Positions 33,561 to 44,149 are shown, counted from the first letter of the stretch. The stretch is DNA of 64,000 nt from Centroberyx gerrardi (GCF_048128805.1 NC_136002.1:29874152-29938151), one strand, 5' to 3'. Notes: generated by a model not told the origin, from the sequence alone. Numbers and translations: made by a program.

Positions 33561-33631
<71 letters not shown>

Positions 33632-36600
33632 TGTCAAGACACTGCTGATTTACTTCTAAAAGTAAAGTAATAATCAGTATCACTTCATTTACCAAGTTCA
33701 AGAAATATGCAGGTTTTTGTCTTGCTGGCATGGCTGCAGAGACATCCTGACAACATACATAGTAACACAATACATACTGACAGATGATACAGAGACAACA
33801 TAACCAGACATTAAGGTTAATTCAATATGGGTTTTTAAAGGAAGATACTGATACTGATATTTTAAGACAGAAGTCGCTGATAGCCGGTATTCAATAACTT
33901 AAAATTTTACAATTTTCATGCCAATAAATGACAAGTATTCAGTGTTTCCCACAGAATTTTCTTCTTGTCAGGGTGGAAAAGCCGCTGAAACAGCATTTAG
34001 ACCATCATGGGACACTTAAAACTCTCCCCTGAAATCCAGACTAATTAAATTATTTTAGGGATAGTAGGCAGGGTGACACTTTAAGGCAGGGTGACCAACC
34101 TATTAAACATTAGAGAAAATTCTAGGATATGTTACTGCCTCTAATTCATTTCCAAAAGGCATTCTTAAACAATTAAATGAATAAATAAAATGTGCTAAGA
34201 AAATAAAATTCCATGTCAGGTTTTCCAGGTTGTTTTTCTGTATCTGTGCTCAGGGAGGAACCTCCATCATATCAGAGCTGGACGACATGACTGGCCAATA
34301 TCTGATATTTAATAAAGGCCAACATCGGCCCAATATATCAGTCTACCCCTAGCTGTCAAACAGTTTAAGATAAGCATACGACTCATGAGTGTCACCTGAG
34401 CTGCTGAGCAGCCGGAGGTCGTCCTGAGGTTGACTCTGCTGCGGCGTGTTGACGGCGATGCGAACAGGCAGCTTCCCTGAAACCTGGGCCAGTCTCTTCA
34501 GGATGGTCTCACCCTGTGACACAGCAAGGAAATCATTTTAATGTTAATGTTCATAAAAACACACGCTACAGCCAAGTGTGTGCTGTTTAATTCCGGCCAA
34601 TTGGTCTGATTGGTCAAAGAGGCGACCGGGACATGCGGTATTTTTGCATTCTGTTTCTGACTGGACCTGGTTTTTACTTATTGGTAATTTTGACTTTTTT
34701 TTTTTATTTTGATTTTGCCAAATCTACTTTGCCATCTGTAATTCATGAGGACTACCATGAAAGGAAGTCTCTGACTTCATTGTGAATATTTGTTTGGAAT
34801 CAACAGAAGAAGAAGAACTGGGTAGTTAGCATGCGCAGCGATAGCCACCATGACTGAACAGACAAAGAAAAGAGAAACTCAAACTGCATCAACAGAAAAT
34901 CCAAGCTCCGCCCACACTGTTTGACTGGGAAGTGCAGTGCAGAAACACCACAAAAATGACCCCTTAGCAAATGTTTTTTTGCCAAAACCAACAAAAAACA
35001 AGAATCTTTCGGATTCCCACTTTAAGGATGTCAGATCAATCAAATTAAATGAAGGTAATACTGAGAAAGCACAGCCAAAACTGCCAACCAGTAAACTATT
35101 CATCTAAACCATAACATAATATTAGAGAAATAGAAAAACGAAATGAAGACCAGCGGCTGGGCTCTGAGAAGTAGAAGCCTGTCAACTTCCATCCATTAAA
35201 TAATCTTTATGATTAATGGCTACCAATAAATGCCATTTGACCAATCACAGGGCCGGCTGACCTGCTGGGCTGTCGGCTCGTGAGTGCCGGTGTCTTTGTT
35301 GGTGAGCGTCCAATAGAAAGAGGCGATGTCGAGGCTGCTGCGAGCCTCGCCAATCAGATCGAACCACGCCTGGTAGATGGAGAGGTGGGTGGTGCTGGAA
35401 TTAAACTCCAGACCTTCAGGAATGCTCTCCACCAACACAATCCTATCAGAGGAAAAGAGACGGTTTAAAGATAATGTCAGATCAGATACATCAATAGGTC
35501 AACAGATAGACAGATCGATAAATACATACTTTTATTATTATCATTATTTATTCCCAGGGGGACACTGGGGTTTAGTCAGCAGCATAAGCATAATTAAGGT
35601 AAAAAACACAAATATATACATATATAAGCAATAAAAAATATGCAACTGGAAAAACTATATGTAAAACTATATGTGATTATTTTTGTTAACTCTGCATGCG
35701 TGTGTCTTTATGACATCACTGCCGGTTTATATCAGTATCGGATATGATTTACATCCTAGAATAGATATCCCTCAAAAAACCCAAAAAACCAGATATGAGC
35801 AGATATTTGTAAATGAGCATGAAGGGCTGCAGTGTGAACGCAGCCTCAGAAGCTGAATTAACACGCCGGTCTCTGGATTCTGTCCCCGTCTGATGCGGAG
35901 GTCTGCTTACTTGCAGGGGTCGGAGCAGGACTCGGCGAGGGGCAGGCGGAGCCGGGGGCCGGGGCCGGGGCCGGGGGCGGGGCGGGGGGAGGAGACCCCC
36001 GCCGTCAGGAGGTGATGGAGGGCCACGGTGGCCAGCAGCACCGCAGCCACAGTGACCAGACCAACCACACATCTGTAATACTGGAGGGGAGAGACTGAAT
36101 TACATTTACTGCTGAATGTTAAGCAGAGGTGTGACCAAGTCAACTCTGCTCGAGTCCCAAGTCAGTCTCAAGTCTTGAGGCACAAATCTCAAGTCAAGTC
36201 TCGAGTCTAAATGTAGAACACCAAGTCAAGTCCATGTCTTTAATGTCAAGTCTCAAGTCTAAACAGCAAGTCAAGTTTTCTTTAATATCTTAAAGAAAAC
36301 TAAATATCTAGGACTTTTCAATGCAATATGGTTTTAATAGGATAAAAACTTGGTAAGAGCATCATGAGTTTGATTTCTATAATCAGTTTCAACTTCAATA
36401 AATTCAATCGTTCCATACAAATTCAGAAAACAGAATTTAAATTCAGTCGTCTGCTGGAACAAATCTCATCACTTTCAATCTAAGTCATTTACACAAACAC
36501 AAGATCTCAAGTCAAGACTTTAGAAACCTTTTCAAGTCGTCAGAGTACAAGTCAGAGTCAAGTCCCAAGTCACCAGAACCCAAGTCAAGTCAAGTCTCAA

Positions 36601-38299
36601 GCAATTAAAACTGGGACTCGAGTCCAAGTCATGTGACTCGATTCCCCACCTCTGATGTTCAGCATTTAGCTGACGCTGTAAAACAGTAAAAACAGAAGCA
36701 GAACTGGAAGTGAAATTATGTGAAAAAAAAACTCGTGAGGTTCTTCGGGTGATTTCATGCTTCCAGATCCAACTGGCAACTGTTTGGGCAACATGACAGA
36801 GCAACATACTGTACCTGCCAACAGCACTTCCCAGCAACACACTGGGAAAAATCTAAAATATATATTTTCAGGGGAACGGGAATCAATCAATCTAAGAGTA
36901 GTGAGAAATCTGAGTAATGCAACGTTGTCCCAAAAACTTGCCCAACAAGTTCCTCAGTGTATCCACAGCTCTCACTTTTAGATCAACATTGTGTCCATAT
37001 CATTTTTCATTTTCACTTCCAAGTGTGTGTGTGTGTATATGCGTGTGTGTGTACGATGTGTGTGTTTTTGTCTGTGAGATGTGAGACTTGTGATGCTGTC
37101 TCTCTCTTATTTGTTTCTGTTTTTAAGTCCTTTGGTGTTTTGTAAAGGACTTGGTGGTGAACCGATTTTTTGATAAGCGTGTGTCTGTCTGTGTGTGTGT
37201 GTGTGTGTGTGAGTGTGTGTGTGTGTGTATCCTAACTTACCGTCTGTGCTTTCCTTTTGGATTCTTCTCTCCTCCACTCCATGTCCACCATCTGTAAACA
37301 ACAGAGGGGCAAAACAAGTCAGACCAAAGACAATTACAACGCAACATTTGAGGAGTTTCATTCCAATATTGAAGGTGTGATGTCAAACAAAACTGACATT
37401 TTCAAATAATATTCCTTTAAAATGTTTCATACCTCATTTAGTCAAGAGTTTTTTTACTAAAATGTGCTTGTTATCGTCAATATAGACAGCAGGATTGTGT
37501 GTCATGATATCCTAAAATCACCATATGATTCCACTGAAATAATATTGAATCATCGCCCAGCCCAACTTTCGCTACATCTTAAGCATTTAGCAGTAGAATA
37601 AACTTCACTCCCTAGATAAACAACATTATAAGAAACTAATAGTAAGAGGTGGAAGAGAGAAGTGCTGGGAACATAAAGCAATAACACGAGCTAAGGAGGG
37701 AGGTAAAAGGAGGCCATCCATGACTTAACATAACTGGGTCAGAGCCGCGCTTCCATGACCTAAAAACGCTCTTCTTCCTTCCTGATTTGTTAATGCTGTT
37801 TCTCTACAGGGGTGAACAGTCTGGTTTCCACTATTCCACTATACTACTCTAATGCAATAAATGTGAAACAAGTTGGAAAACACTTTCTGATATATTCCTG
37901 TAAAGTGGCACGTTTGTAAAATTCCCAGAGAACTAATCAAATTCCCAGACTTTCCCTCTTTCTGGAAAACTCCTCTCAGACTTCCAAGGTATTCCAGGAA
38001 TTCCAGGACCGATGGGAAATCATAAAAAAGTGTTGTTTTTTTTCAAGATAAATGAATATTACAGCGAGTAGAAGGTGAACATATGGGAACGGGGGTATGA
38101 CTCAGAGGGAAAAGAGCGACATGAGTTGACTTTTCAGTTTACAGCAGACGATAGAGGGAAACTCTGATGTTCTGATTTGAGTGGGAAAGTCAAATTCATG
38201 AAAACTAAAGGGCAGGGCACTTCCTCATGGTGTCGGACACTGTACTGAGTCTTTCCATACACAGCAGCTTACCCTGTCGTAAGGAACGTCCGTCTTCAT
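28830..38299 (-). CDS. pld3: Phospholipase D family member 3 (eleven coding exons)
   Basis: A type II membrane glycoprotein. The family acts in endolysosomes as a 5'-3' single-strand exonuclease and in lysosomal lipid handling. Coding exons in transcript order are 38299-38273, 37291-37241, 36080-35911, 35442-35262, 34513-34396, 33545-33418, 32277-32080, 30798-30659, 29951-29786, 29464-29365 and 29017-28830, giving 488 aa (human PLD3 490). There is a cytosolic tail 1-29, a membrane helix about 31-51, a Pro/Gly linker 58-68 and CSDPC 78-82. HKD1 is H200-K202-D207 followed by [13 protein letters not shown]2 is H414-K416-D421 followed by [10 protein letters not shown]. Sequons are at N97, N235, N282, N430 and N447. 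PLD4 is the alternative, but neighbouring hipk4 and the [17 protein letters not shown] region favour PLD3. Confidence 0.88.
29365..29464 (-). CDS. pld3: pld3 exon with second HKD motif
   Basis: Encodes residues 394-426 and one base of 427: [20 protein letters not shown]. His414, Lys416 and Asp421 form HxKxxxxD. The mammalian proteins, as I recall them, have Glu at the last position. The donor is GTAAGG. Confidence 0.95.
29786..29951 (-). CDS. pld3: pld3 exon encoding 339-393
   Basis: Acceptor CTGCAG, donor GTGAGT. Completes Arg338, then [27 protein letters not shown], a core strand/helix segment between the two HKD lobes. Phase 2 to 0. Confidence 0.94.
30246..30345 (+). mobile_element. hAT-like element fragment (copy 2) in a pld3 intron
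   Basis: GCGGTGGCTCCCAAAATGGGG with GGGGACCGCC and CCAGGGGGTC is a diverged copy of the 18776 element end. It shows the uninterrupted sequence (CATCATGAGGAACAGTTTAA) at the point where the 47887 copy carries a nested insertion. Confidence 0.55.
30659..30798 (-). CDS. pld3: pld3 exon encoding 292-337
   Basis: The acceptor CTCTCTCCAG precedes AGTTCCCC. Encodes [20 protein letters not shown], then [20 protein letters not shown], the start of the second PLD lobe. The donor is AAAAG then GTAAAT. Confidence 0.95.
31250..31649. mobile_element. Inverted-terminus element (family E, copy 1) in a pld3 intron
   Basis: It starts CAGGGTTCCCACACTCAC and ends CCCGTGGTAACCCTG, an imperfect terminal inverted repeat of hAT style. 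The left portion and interior (CTTGGACATCAAATTCA, TTGTTTGGTGAAATT, CTGGTGAAATC, CACAAATCTC) recur at 40775-41070. No transposase. Confidence 0.6.
32045..32065 (-). repeat. 21-C/G homopolymer beside the exon 8 donor
   Basis: Reads as 21 consecutive G in the pld3 pre-mRNA, starting about 14 nt inside the intron. Confidence 0.85.
32080..32277 (-). CDS. pld3: pld3 exon encoding 226-291
   Basis: Acceptor CCTGGCAG, donor GTGAGA. Encodes [18 protein letters not shown] and [10 protein letters not shown], then a Pro/Ser loop ending [10 protein letters not shown]. Sequons N235 and N282. Phase 0 to 0. Confidence 0.95.
33381..33417 (-). repeat. (AC)n tract directly after the HKD1 exon donor
   Basis: GT run on the + strand, read as AC repeats in the pld3 pre-mRNA starting 4 nt after the exon 7 end. 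Confidence 0.9.
33418..33545 (-). CDS. pld3: pld3 exon 7, first HKD catalytic motif
   Basis: Completes Gly183 and encodes 184-225. [12 protein letters not shown] (His200, Lys202, Asp207) and [13 protein letters not shown] are the nucleophile-bearing HKD motif and its follow-on. The 128-nt exon has an intact acceptor (TTTCAG) and donor (GTACAC). It is flanked on both sides by dinucleotide repeats that are complementary in the transcript. Confidence 0.96.
33550..33629 (-). repeat. (GT)n tract at the HKD1 exon acceptor
   Basis: CA run on the + strand with two CACACG interruptions, read as GU repeats in pld3 pre-mRNA. It ends in GTGTTTCAG at the acceptor and replaces a normal pyrimidine tract. 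Confidence 0.9.
34396..34513 (-). CDS. pld3: pld3 exon encoding 144-182
   Basis: The acceptor GTCACAG precedes GGTGAGACC. Encodes [20 protein letters not shown], then the polar loop to LLSSS. The donor is CAG then GTGACA. Phase 0 to 1. Confidence 0.93.
34790..35030 (-). mobile_element. TTAA-type repeat fragment in a pld3 intron
   Basis: CCGCCCACACTGTTTGACTG and GTGCAGAAACACCACAAAAA are inverted matches to TTTCTGCACTGAG and CAAACAGTGTGGGGGCGGG at 62420-62470. It ends CCCACTTTAAGG, typical of a TTAA-flanked element edge. Confidence 0.45.
35262..35442 (-). CDS. pld3: pld3 exon encoding 83-143
   Basis: The acceptor CTGATAG precedes GATTGTG. Completes Lys83, then [13 protein letters not shown], a sequon at N97 and [17 protein letters not shown], a signature of the PLD3/PLD4 N-lobe. 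The donor is CAG then GTCAGC. Confidence 0.95.
35911..36080 (-). CDS. pld3: pld3 exon with membrane helix and Pro/Gly linker
   Basis: The acceptor CCCTCCAG precedes TATTACAG. Encodes residues 27-82. A hydrophobic segment ([18 protein letters not shown], about 30-47) is preceded by basic residues, fitting a type II signal anchor. A Pro/Gly-rich linker follows, then CSDPC. The linker DNA is very GC-rich with G-runs on the + strand (35952-35989). Confidence 0.93.
36124..36654 (+). mobile_element. AAGTC-rich hAT-like non-autonomous element
   Basis: Ends are CAGAGGTG and CACCTCTG. The flanking octamers ATGTTAAG (36116-36123) and ATGTTCAG (36655-36662) match at 7 of 8 positions, as expected of a hAT target duplication. 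The interior is dominated by AAGTC/CAAGTCTC repeats and CTCGAGTCC near both ends. It has no coding capacity. It sits 44 bp upstream of a pld3 acceptor. Confidence 0.75.
37188..37230. repeat. (GT)n microsatellite after pld3 exon 3
   Basis: GT run with one GAGT interruption, lying 10 nt inside the intron. Read as AC in the transcript. Confidence 0.85.
37241..37291 (-). CDS. pld3: pld3 exon encoding 10-26
   Basis: Acceptor TGTTTACAG, donor GTAAGT. Encodes [17 protein letters not shown], a charged cytosolic segment. Its 51 nt and phase 0/0 fit between the start exon and the membrane exon. Confidence 0.85.
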
Positions 38300-38374
38300 G
38301 TTCACAGACAAAAAATGGCGTCTGATCTGATGGTTAAAGTCCTCTCAGCTCGGGTCAGATGATGCTCTGTGGCT
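38273..38374 (-). CDS. pld3: pld3 start exon
   Basis: The acceptor CTGCTTTCAG (38375-38384) opens the exon. About 75 nt of 5' UTR precede ATG at 38299-38297, the first ATG in the exon. Encodes MKTDVPYDR and ends with donor GTAAGC. Confidence 0.8.
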
Positions 38375-38444
38375 CTGAAAGCAGACAAGAGGAACAAGAT
38401 GTAACTTCATATCTTCATTAATCTAGCCAATGTTTGACCAGATA

Positions 38445-38881
38445 TTAAAGCGGCACTAGGCTCCAAATGGAAGCGAGACATAACTGTTTGCAAAATTTGA
38501 ACTTCCAATACCCAGAAATCCTGTGCGGTGAGGTCAGTAAACGTCACACAGCAGCTCATGTTTACCAACTCAGCCGGTCTGTGATGCTTTTTATACCAAA
38601 GAAACCAAAGAGACCAGAGAGGAGAAGATCTAACGGCTTCCAGCTTTCTCTGCTCACTGCTGGTTAGGAGACAGACTGGATTTCACTCTCAAGTTTTGAT
38701 TCGTCACTTCTTGTGGGCGGAGAAGTGAACATACCTGACACCAGAATTTAATTTTGGCAAAAAGAGTGAAATTACAGCGCGTCAATTAGTGCGACGGGAC
38801 GCTCTCTCTCCACACTTTGTGGTTTCGGCTGATAAGACAGGTGTATTTTTACATAAACATCTTGCCTTAGTACATCTTTAA
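38445..38881. mobile_element. TTAA-flanked MITE (family D) upstream of the pld3 start exon
   Basis: TTAAAGCGGCACTAGGC opens and CTTGCCTTAGTACATCTTTAA closes the element. The ends are imperfect inverted repeats and both edges read TTAA. The interior phrases AACTGTTTGCAAA, CCAGAAATC, GGTTAGGAGACA and GTATTTTTACATAAACA recur at 44150-44528. About 435 bp, non-coding. Confidence 0.65.
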
Positions 38882-38889
38882 CTACAGAC

Positions 38890-40350
38890 TTGATTTGTCT
38901 GGTTATATGTGTATGTCTTTTGTTTTTGTGCTATGTTGATGTTCTACGTTCTATGTTAATTTAAGTGATGATTTAAGTGTAATTTTAGACATGTATTGTC
39001 TTTGTGCAGCACTTTGATCAACTCCAGTTGTTTTTAAACGTACTTCACAAAGTAAATTTGACTCGACATGACTACTATTAAAGTAGACAGATAAGCAGAT
39101 AGATAGGTAGATGCATAGTTGCAGTACAACACAGCAACTCCTCCTCACTCATAAACACACACAGCATTGTCTCTCCTCGGCCGGACCCCTGTGAGCAGCT
39201 GACAAAGAGAAGGTTCCAGGTGTTTTCCACACAGACAGAGAAAAACCTGCAGGTCACCTCTGGTACAAAGACACGGCTCACATCCAGCCCCAAACCCTGC
39301 AGGCGTCCAACAGAAAACATCACGCAAACACGCTAACGGCTGACAAAACATCACTGTTACAGACCGGATCCTCTGTGTTTCAGAGAAGTCATATAAAGAA
39401 CTTCAGATCTTGTTTTTTGGATAAACAGCATTTCTGAACAGAAAGTCTTTTTATGAAAGGTCTCATGCCAAAATGATTCATATCCATTTTTGGATGTTTT
39501 TACTTGAAATTCATCACTCAATAGTTCCAAAATATAGATGACACCATCCTCATAAGTATTAGTATTAGGGAATGATGAATCACTAAAATGATAATCCCAA
39601 TTATTTTTTTTAGATTATGTGATCATGATTATTAATCATGTTTATTAGTGTTGATGATTTGGTGAACAAAATAATTTGACCAAATATTTGGGATCTTATA
39701 GCACCGTTTCTGACTATTTTCAACTACAGTGGCTGTTAAAAATAAAATGAAATGTTTCAATATTGCTGATATGCCAATATTCCAAAATTATCAATTGTGA
39801 TTGTGATATACGACTCTACGCAATTAATTCTGTAGCCTAGTTAGTATTTGATAAGAAAGGGTTTAAAGCAGTAAGAAAAATGAGATTTCAAAATAAGTTT
39901 GACTTTCATGTCAGCACTTGTCAGCACGTCACTTTTTTGTCTGTTCATAGTATAGTCTTTTTTAACTGCCTATTGCTCTTCGCAAATATGTCAAATAAAC
40001 CGCTGGTGGCCTTGTTCACATCTTTGATTAAAAACATCCAACAAACATCAGCGACACAAAAAGCAGGAAAAAGGCAAGAAAACAATAACAGACACTGCTT
40101 TTTTCAAAATTCACATAATGAATTTTGGCTTGAATCTGATGTGATTTTGAATTTATTTTTGCTTATGCTCACTGTTGCACTGTATGTTGTTTGTCTGCAA
40201 CTTTTAAGGTTAGACTATATAAAACTAAAAATATGTGACCAACAGAAACTGTTTACTGGCATCTGAGGTGTGGTGATATCAGGTTTTATTGCATGAGAAA
40301 GAGGAAGAGGAAGTGTTGTGGCCAAAACGCTGACAGTTGCAGTCTCACTC
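38890..40350. other. pld3 first-intron sequence, nothing recognised
   Basis: AT-rich intronic DNA without exons or clear element ends. A (ATAG)n-like patch lies at 39085-39112. Confidence 0.4.
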
Positions 40351-40360
40351 TAAACCTGCG

Positions 40361-40402
40361 GGATCTGGCACACGGGATCTGGCACACGGGATCTGGCACA
40401 CG
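40361..40402. repeat. 14-bp tandem repeat, three copies
   Basis: GGATCTGGCACACG is repeated exactly three times (register starts 40361, 40375, 40389). Confidence 0.85.
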
Positions 40403-40774
40403 CTCTGAGAGTCGGCGTCTCCTCAGAGAAACATGTGATTCATTCATACATCATTTTAAACTCAACGTCTAGTCGCACTGTTTTACTGTGTCACTACAAA
40501 CAGGTCAAAAACAACTCAGGTTCTGTCAGTATGAGAGGTTACTGACGTGTGTTACGTTGTAGTTTGGGACAACACACACATTTGTCAGTTATCAATGTCC
40601 ATGTAGCCCTTCACAGCCTTATATTTTGTGCTTTTTTAAATACTTCAAGTGTGTATGGTACCCATATAAGTGTACTTTTGCATTGTCAGCTGCTCCTTTC
40701 TCCTTTTCTGATTCCATTTTCCACGTTATTTTTTTAACTCACTTATCAACACAACATATGTGAATATCAACCAG

Positions 40775-41070
40775 GTTTCCCACACTCACTTGGACATCAA
40801 ATTCACTTTTCAAGGTCTTGTTTGGTGAAATTCAAGGACTCAAAATTAGCATGTTTTGGGGTAAGACATGATATTGGTCAAAGTTAGACATCATGGAGGA
40901 GGAAGTGAAGAAATCCTGGTGAAATCTTTCATTTTCAACCTGCTGCTGTATGAACACAAATCTCCATCACAGGGTTTTCACAGGGCATACCGATGAATTT
41001 GGGTGCTATATTTTGATTTAAAAAAAATAAAAATCAAATACTTTCAAGGCTACTTCCATTCATTTAAAAA
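40775..41070. mobile_element. Family E element, copy 2 (truncated)
   Basis: CAGGTTTCCCACACTCACTT opens the copy and the interior follows the 31250-31649 copy phrase by phrase. It decays after ACTTTCAAGGC, without the closing terminus. Confidence 0.6.
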
Positions 41071-42346
41071 CAACACAACCTTTTATTATCCAGACTGGTC
41101 TTCCTTAGTCTGAATTTGTTTCAAAGAGGGCAACACATTTCCCACTAGTCATACTGTGAGCTTAGTTTAGACGCTGTTTGGATCAATTGCATGGACATTT
41201 GATTTTTTTTTTTTTTTAGCTGTAAAAAGACGGTCCCATTGACTTTAACAGTTTGGGAGAAGGCTGAGATGTGTGCCTGTTTAGCTGATGTTGTGTACAG
41301 ACCCTGCTGGTGACAAGAGGGAGGAAAATGTGCATAAGCTACTGGATCACCAAACTATGACTCTTTATGTCATAGAAAATGTATCCACACTGGTTTCAAC
41401 GCCCCAATGAGTTACTGACACTAGAACAGTGGATTCTGGGGGAGAAGAGAAGGCCAACAAGCTGTGGATGAAAGGCGGTAAATACAGTTATAACTGCTAT
41501 TTTGCTGTGCGATTTTGAAAATCAAACAACACTGGTTTATAGAGAAAGTGGGTCTAGAAAAAGTCACGGAGAGACATTTTGAAAGCTGAGATACTTCAAA
41601 TCTAAAATTCAAACCAGCAGTCACTTGATGGAGGCTTTTCCTTCATAGGGTTAAAGCAACATTTTGACCAACAAGCTCTTAATCAGGCTGATTTAACTAA
41701 GTGCTCTAAGCAGATTTTTTTATCTGTTCCTCTTTTTACATCATCAGCATCTGGTCTGAAACAAGCTGAATGTGCAAATTTCACTCTTCCATGTCTGCTT
41801 CATAAAACTGCTGTTGACTCCAGGAAATACAACAGCCAAAGGACATGAAAAAAAAGCTTTAAACTATCTTTGGCCAAAGTTGTAGGAAGGCATTCTCGTC
41901 ACTGACAGCAGCAGACAAGGGAGGCCTGTTTATCTGGGCAGGGAAACAAATCACATTAGGAGGAGAGTAACAAGTGACTCGAGAGTTTTGGCTCAAGTTG
42001 TAGAAGTGAGAGTGAATAAGAGAAGATTATTCAATTCCTAAAGTATCCAAAAGGAATCACATAAAAGGGCAGTAGATCGTGTTTGTATCGTCTAAAGATG
42101 AGTAGGAAAACACACTGAAAGATGAATATAATGTTAGCTAACATTTAGCTTTTAATAGATCCAGCAGCCCAGTGAAAACCACAAGAATACCTACAACTGT
42201 GTATTTTGTTTTTAATAGTACTCTAAATCACATACTAAACGGTTAACTTACACTGGAACTAGTAGTTGGGTTACTATAAATAGTAGAGTCGCTGACAGTG
42301 CAGACCAACAACAACAACAAAAGAAACACACACCGTATTAACTCAC

Positions 42347-42560
42347 TTGATAGCATGTGTCCAGTGTGGCTGAAATCCTCCATAAAACAGCGTCGTGGCC
42401 TCTTCGTTTGTCACATTAACATTTCAAACCAGTTATTTCTTTCTCAAAAGCACGAAAAACAAAACTAAACACCCTCCAAACTGGAAGCGACGTTAGTCTC
42501 TCTGAAGTACCAAATACAGACAGGACGCTTTGGAGTGGAGAGGCGGTCATGTGATCGAGC
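42347..42560 (-). promoter_or_regulatory. pld3: Candidate pld3 promoter and non-coding first exon
   Basis: On the minus strand a strong donor (ATCAA then GTGAGT) ends at 42347 and could splice to the 38384 acceptor. Upstream lie GATCACATGAC (42546-42555, an E-box with flanks resembling MITF/TFE sites) and an inverted CCAAT box (42574-42578), in locally CpG-rich DNA. TFEB/TFE3 control of lysosomal genes is established; its use here is inference. Confidence 0.45.
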
Positions 42561-42678
42561 CGAACCACGACAGCCAATGGGGAAAGAGCTGGCGTCGTGA
42601 CGTGTCCTGACCCAGAGGTAAAGTACAGTAGTTCAGTTCGCCTTTCCAGCCGCACGAGGGCGGTGTGGGGCTGTGACA

Positions 42679-42720
42679 CGGAGCAGCCGGGCCGGAGCAG
42701 CCGGGCCGGAGCAGCCGGGC
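42679..42720. repeat. 14-bp GC-rich tandem repeat, three copies
   Basis: CGGAGCAGCCGGGC occurs three times in tandem beside the candidate pld3 promoter. Confidence 0.85.
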
Positions 42721-42761
42721 CATCACACAGGCCGCTTCAGAACAGACTAGAGCTGGTGTGC

Positions 42762-43310
42762 AGTATTTCTATTCTATTCTATTCTATTCTACTCTACTCT
42801 ATTCTATTCTACTCTACTCTAATCTGCTCTACTGTACTATGTTCTATGTTCTGTTCTGTTGTATTCATGTCTCGTCTAGTTCAGTTCTGCTCTATTCCAC
42901 TGTGTTCTAGTATTCTATTCTATTCTATTCTATTCTATTCTATTGTACTCTATTCTGCTCTATTGTACTCTGTTGTGTTGTGTTGTGTTCTATTCATGTC
43001 ATGTCTGGTTCAATTCAGTTATATTCCATTGTGTTCTAGTCTTCTATTCTATTCTATTCTATTCTATTCTATTCTATTCTATTTAGTTTAGTTTAGTTTT
43101 AGTTTTGTCTATTATTTTGTTTATTATAGTCTAGTCTAATCTAATTTCAGCTATTCTATTCTGTTCTGTTCTACTCTAGTCACATCTAGTCTAGTTTCAT
43201 CTATTGTTCTATTCAAATCTTCTTTAGTCTATTCTATTCTACTCTAGTCTAGTCTAGTTTTGTCTAATGTACTCTTCTATTCTATTCTATTCTATTCTAT
43301 TCTATTCCTG
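42762..43310. repeat. (TATTC)n pentanucleotide array
   Basis: Perfect and degenerate TATTC/TACTC/TAGTC units extend over about 550 bp, with the purest blocks at 42766-42830, 42911-42945, 43042-43083 and 43275-43308. The unit is ATTCT in another register. Open frames across it (Ser/Ile/Leu/Tyr) are artefacts. Confidence 0.9.
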
Positions 43311-44149
43311 TACAGCTCCATAATTTGATATAAAGTGTTGACAGTCAGACAGATCCATCCCTCCATCACTCCCACAGGTTTTCCAGCCTGATCAGACGGT
43401 CGGCTGTCTGCTGGACTCTGTGGACCAGAAGCTGTTGTTACAGACTCAGGATCCGACCTCTGACCTCTGACCTCTGACCTCTCCCGGTCCGCTGCAGGTT
43501 CAGCCAAACACAACACTTTATTCATACATACAAAATATAATCCTAACACAGACGGGTAAGAGCTTAGACCCATAAGTGTGTGTGCAACAAGTAACTATAA
43601 GTGTAAAAGTGTTTAAGTTCAGGTGGAACAGTCTCCTCTGCCCCCAAGGCTGAAAAATATCAGCAATAAATTTTAGCTGTGTGACACTTTTCTGAAAACA
43701 AAGTCTACAAAGAGCACGAAACCAATTGCCTAAAGGACTTGCGTACAGGTTATTCATAACTACCTGACTTCTCATGTTGTAAGCAAACAGAGATCCAAAG
43801 ACTAACTTACTACAACTGCTGTGTTTACTGAACTCCAGTAGACACTGCCTTCAATTTTAAATCTACTTTTACTTGGATAAATGTATTTGGATAAATTTAT
43901 TTTTTGGCATAAGAGAAGTGAGTACACATCATTTACAGTAGTGACGTTATTCTCCTATAAATGATACTATTTGTTGGTAGCATTAAAAAGACAACATTTC
44001 CATTTACAGTAAACTATCAAATCATTTGCGAGGACCATACAAAATGATGCTTTGACGTCTAAAGAGGCAGCAGGTGGGGGTTCAGTGTCTGCTGATGGAT
44101 ACAACACTTTCTCCAACTTCAGTGAAATTTAACTGAGCTGCAACTGCTT

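Noticed and set aside
33301..33624. 107-codon minus-strand open frame read as one protein
   Set aside because: Only its middle (33418-33545) is a pld3 exon; the ends are translated CA/GT repeats and intron.
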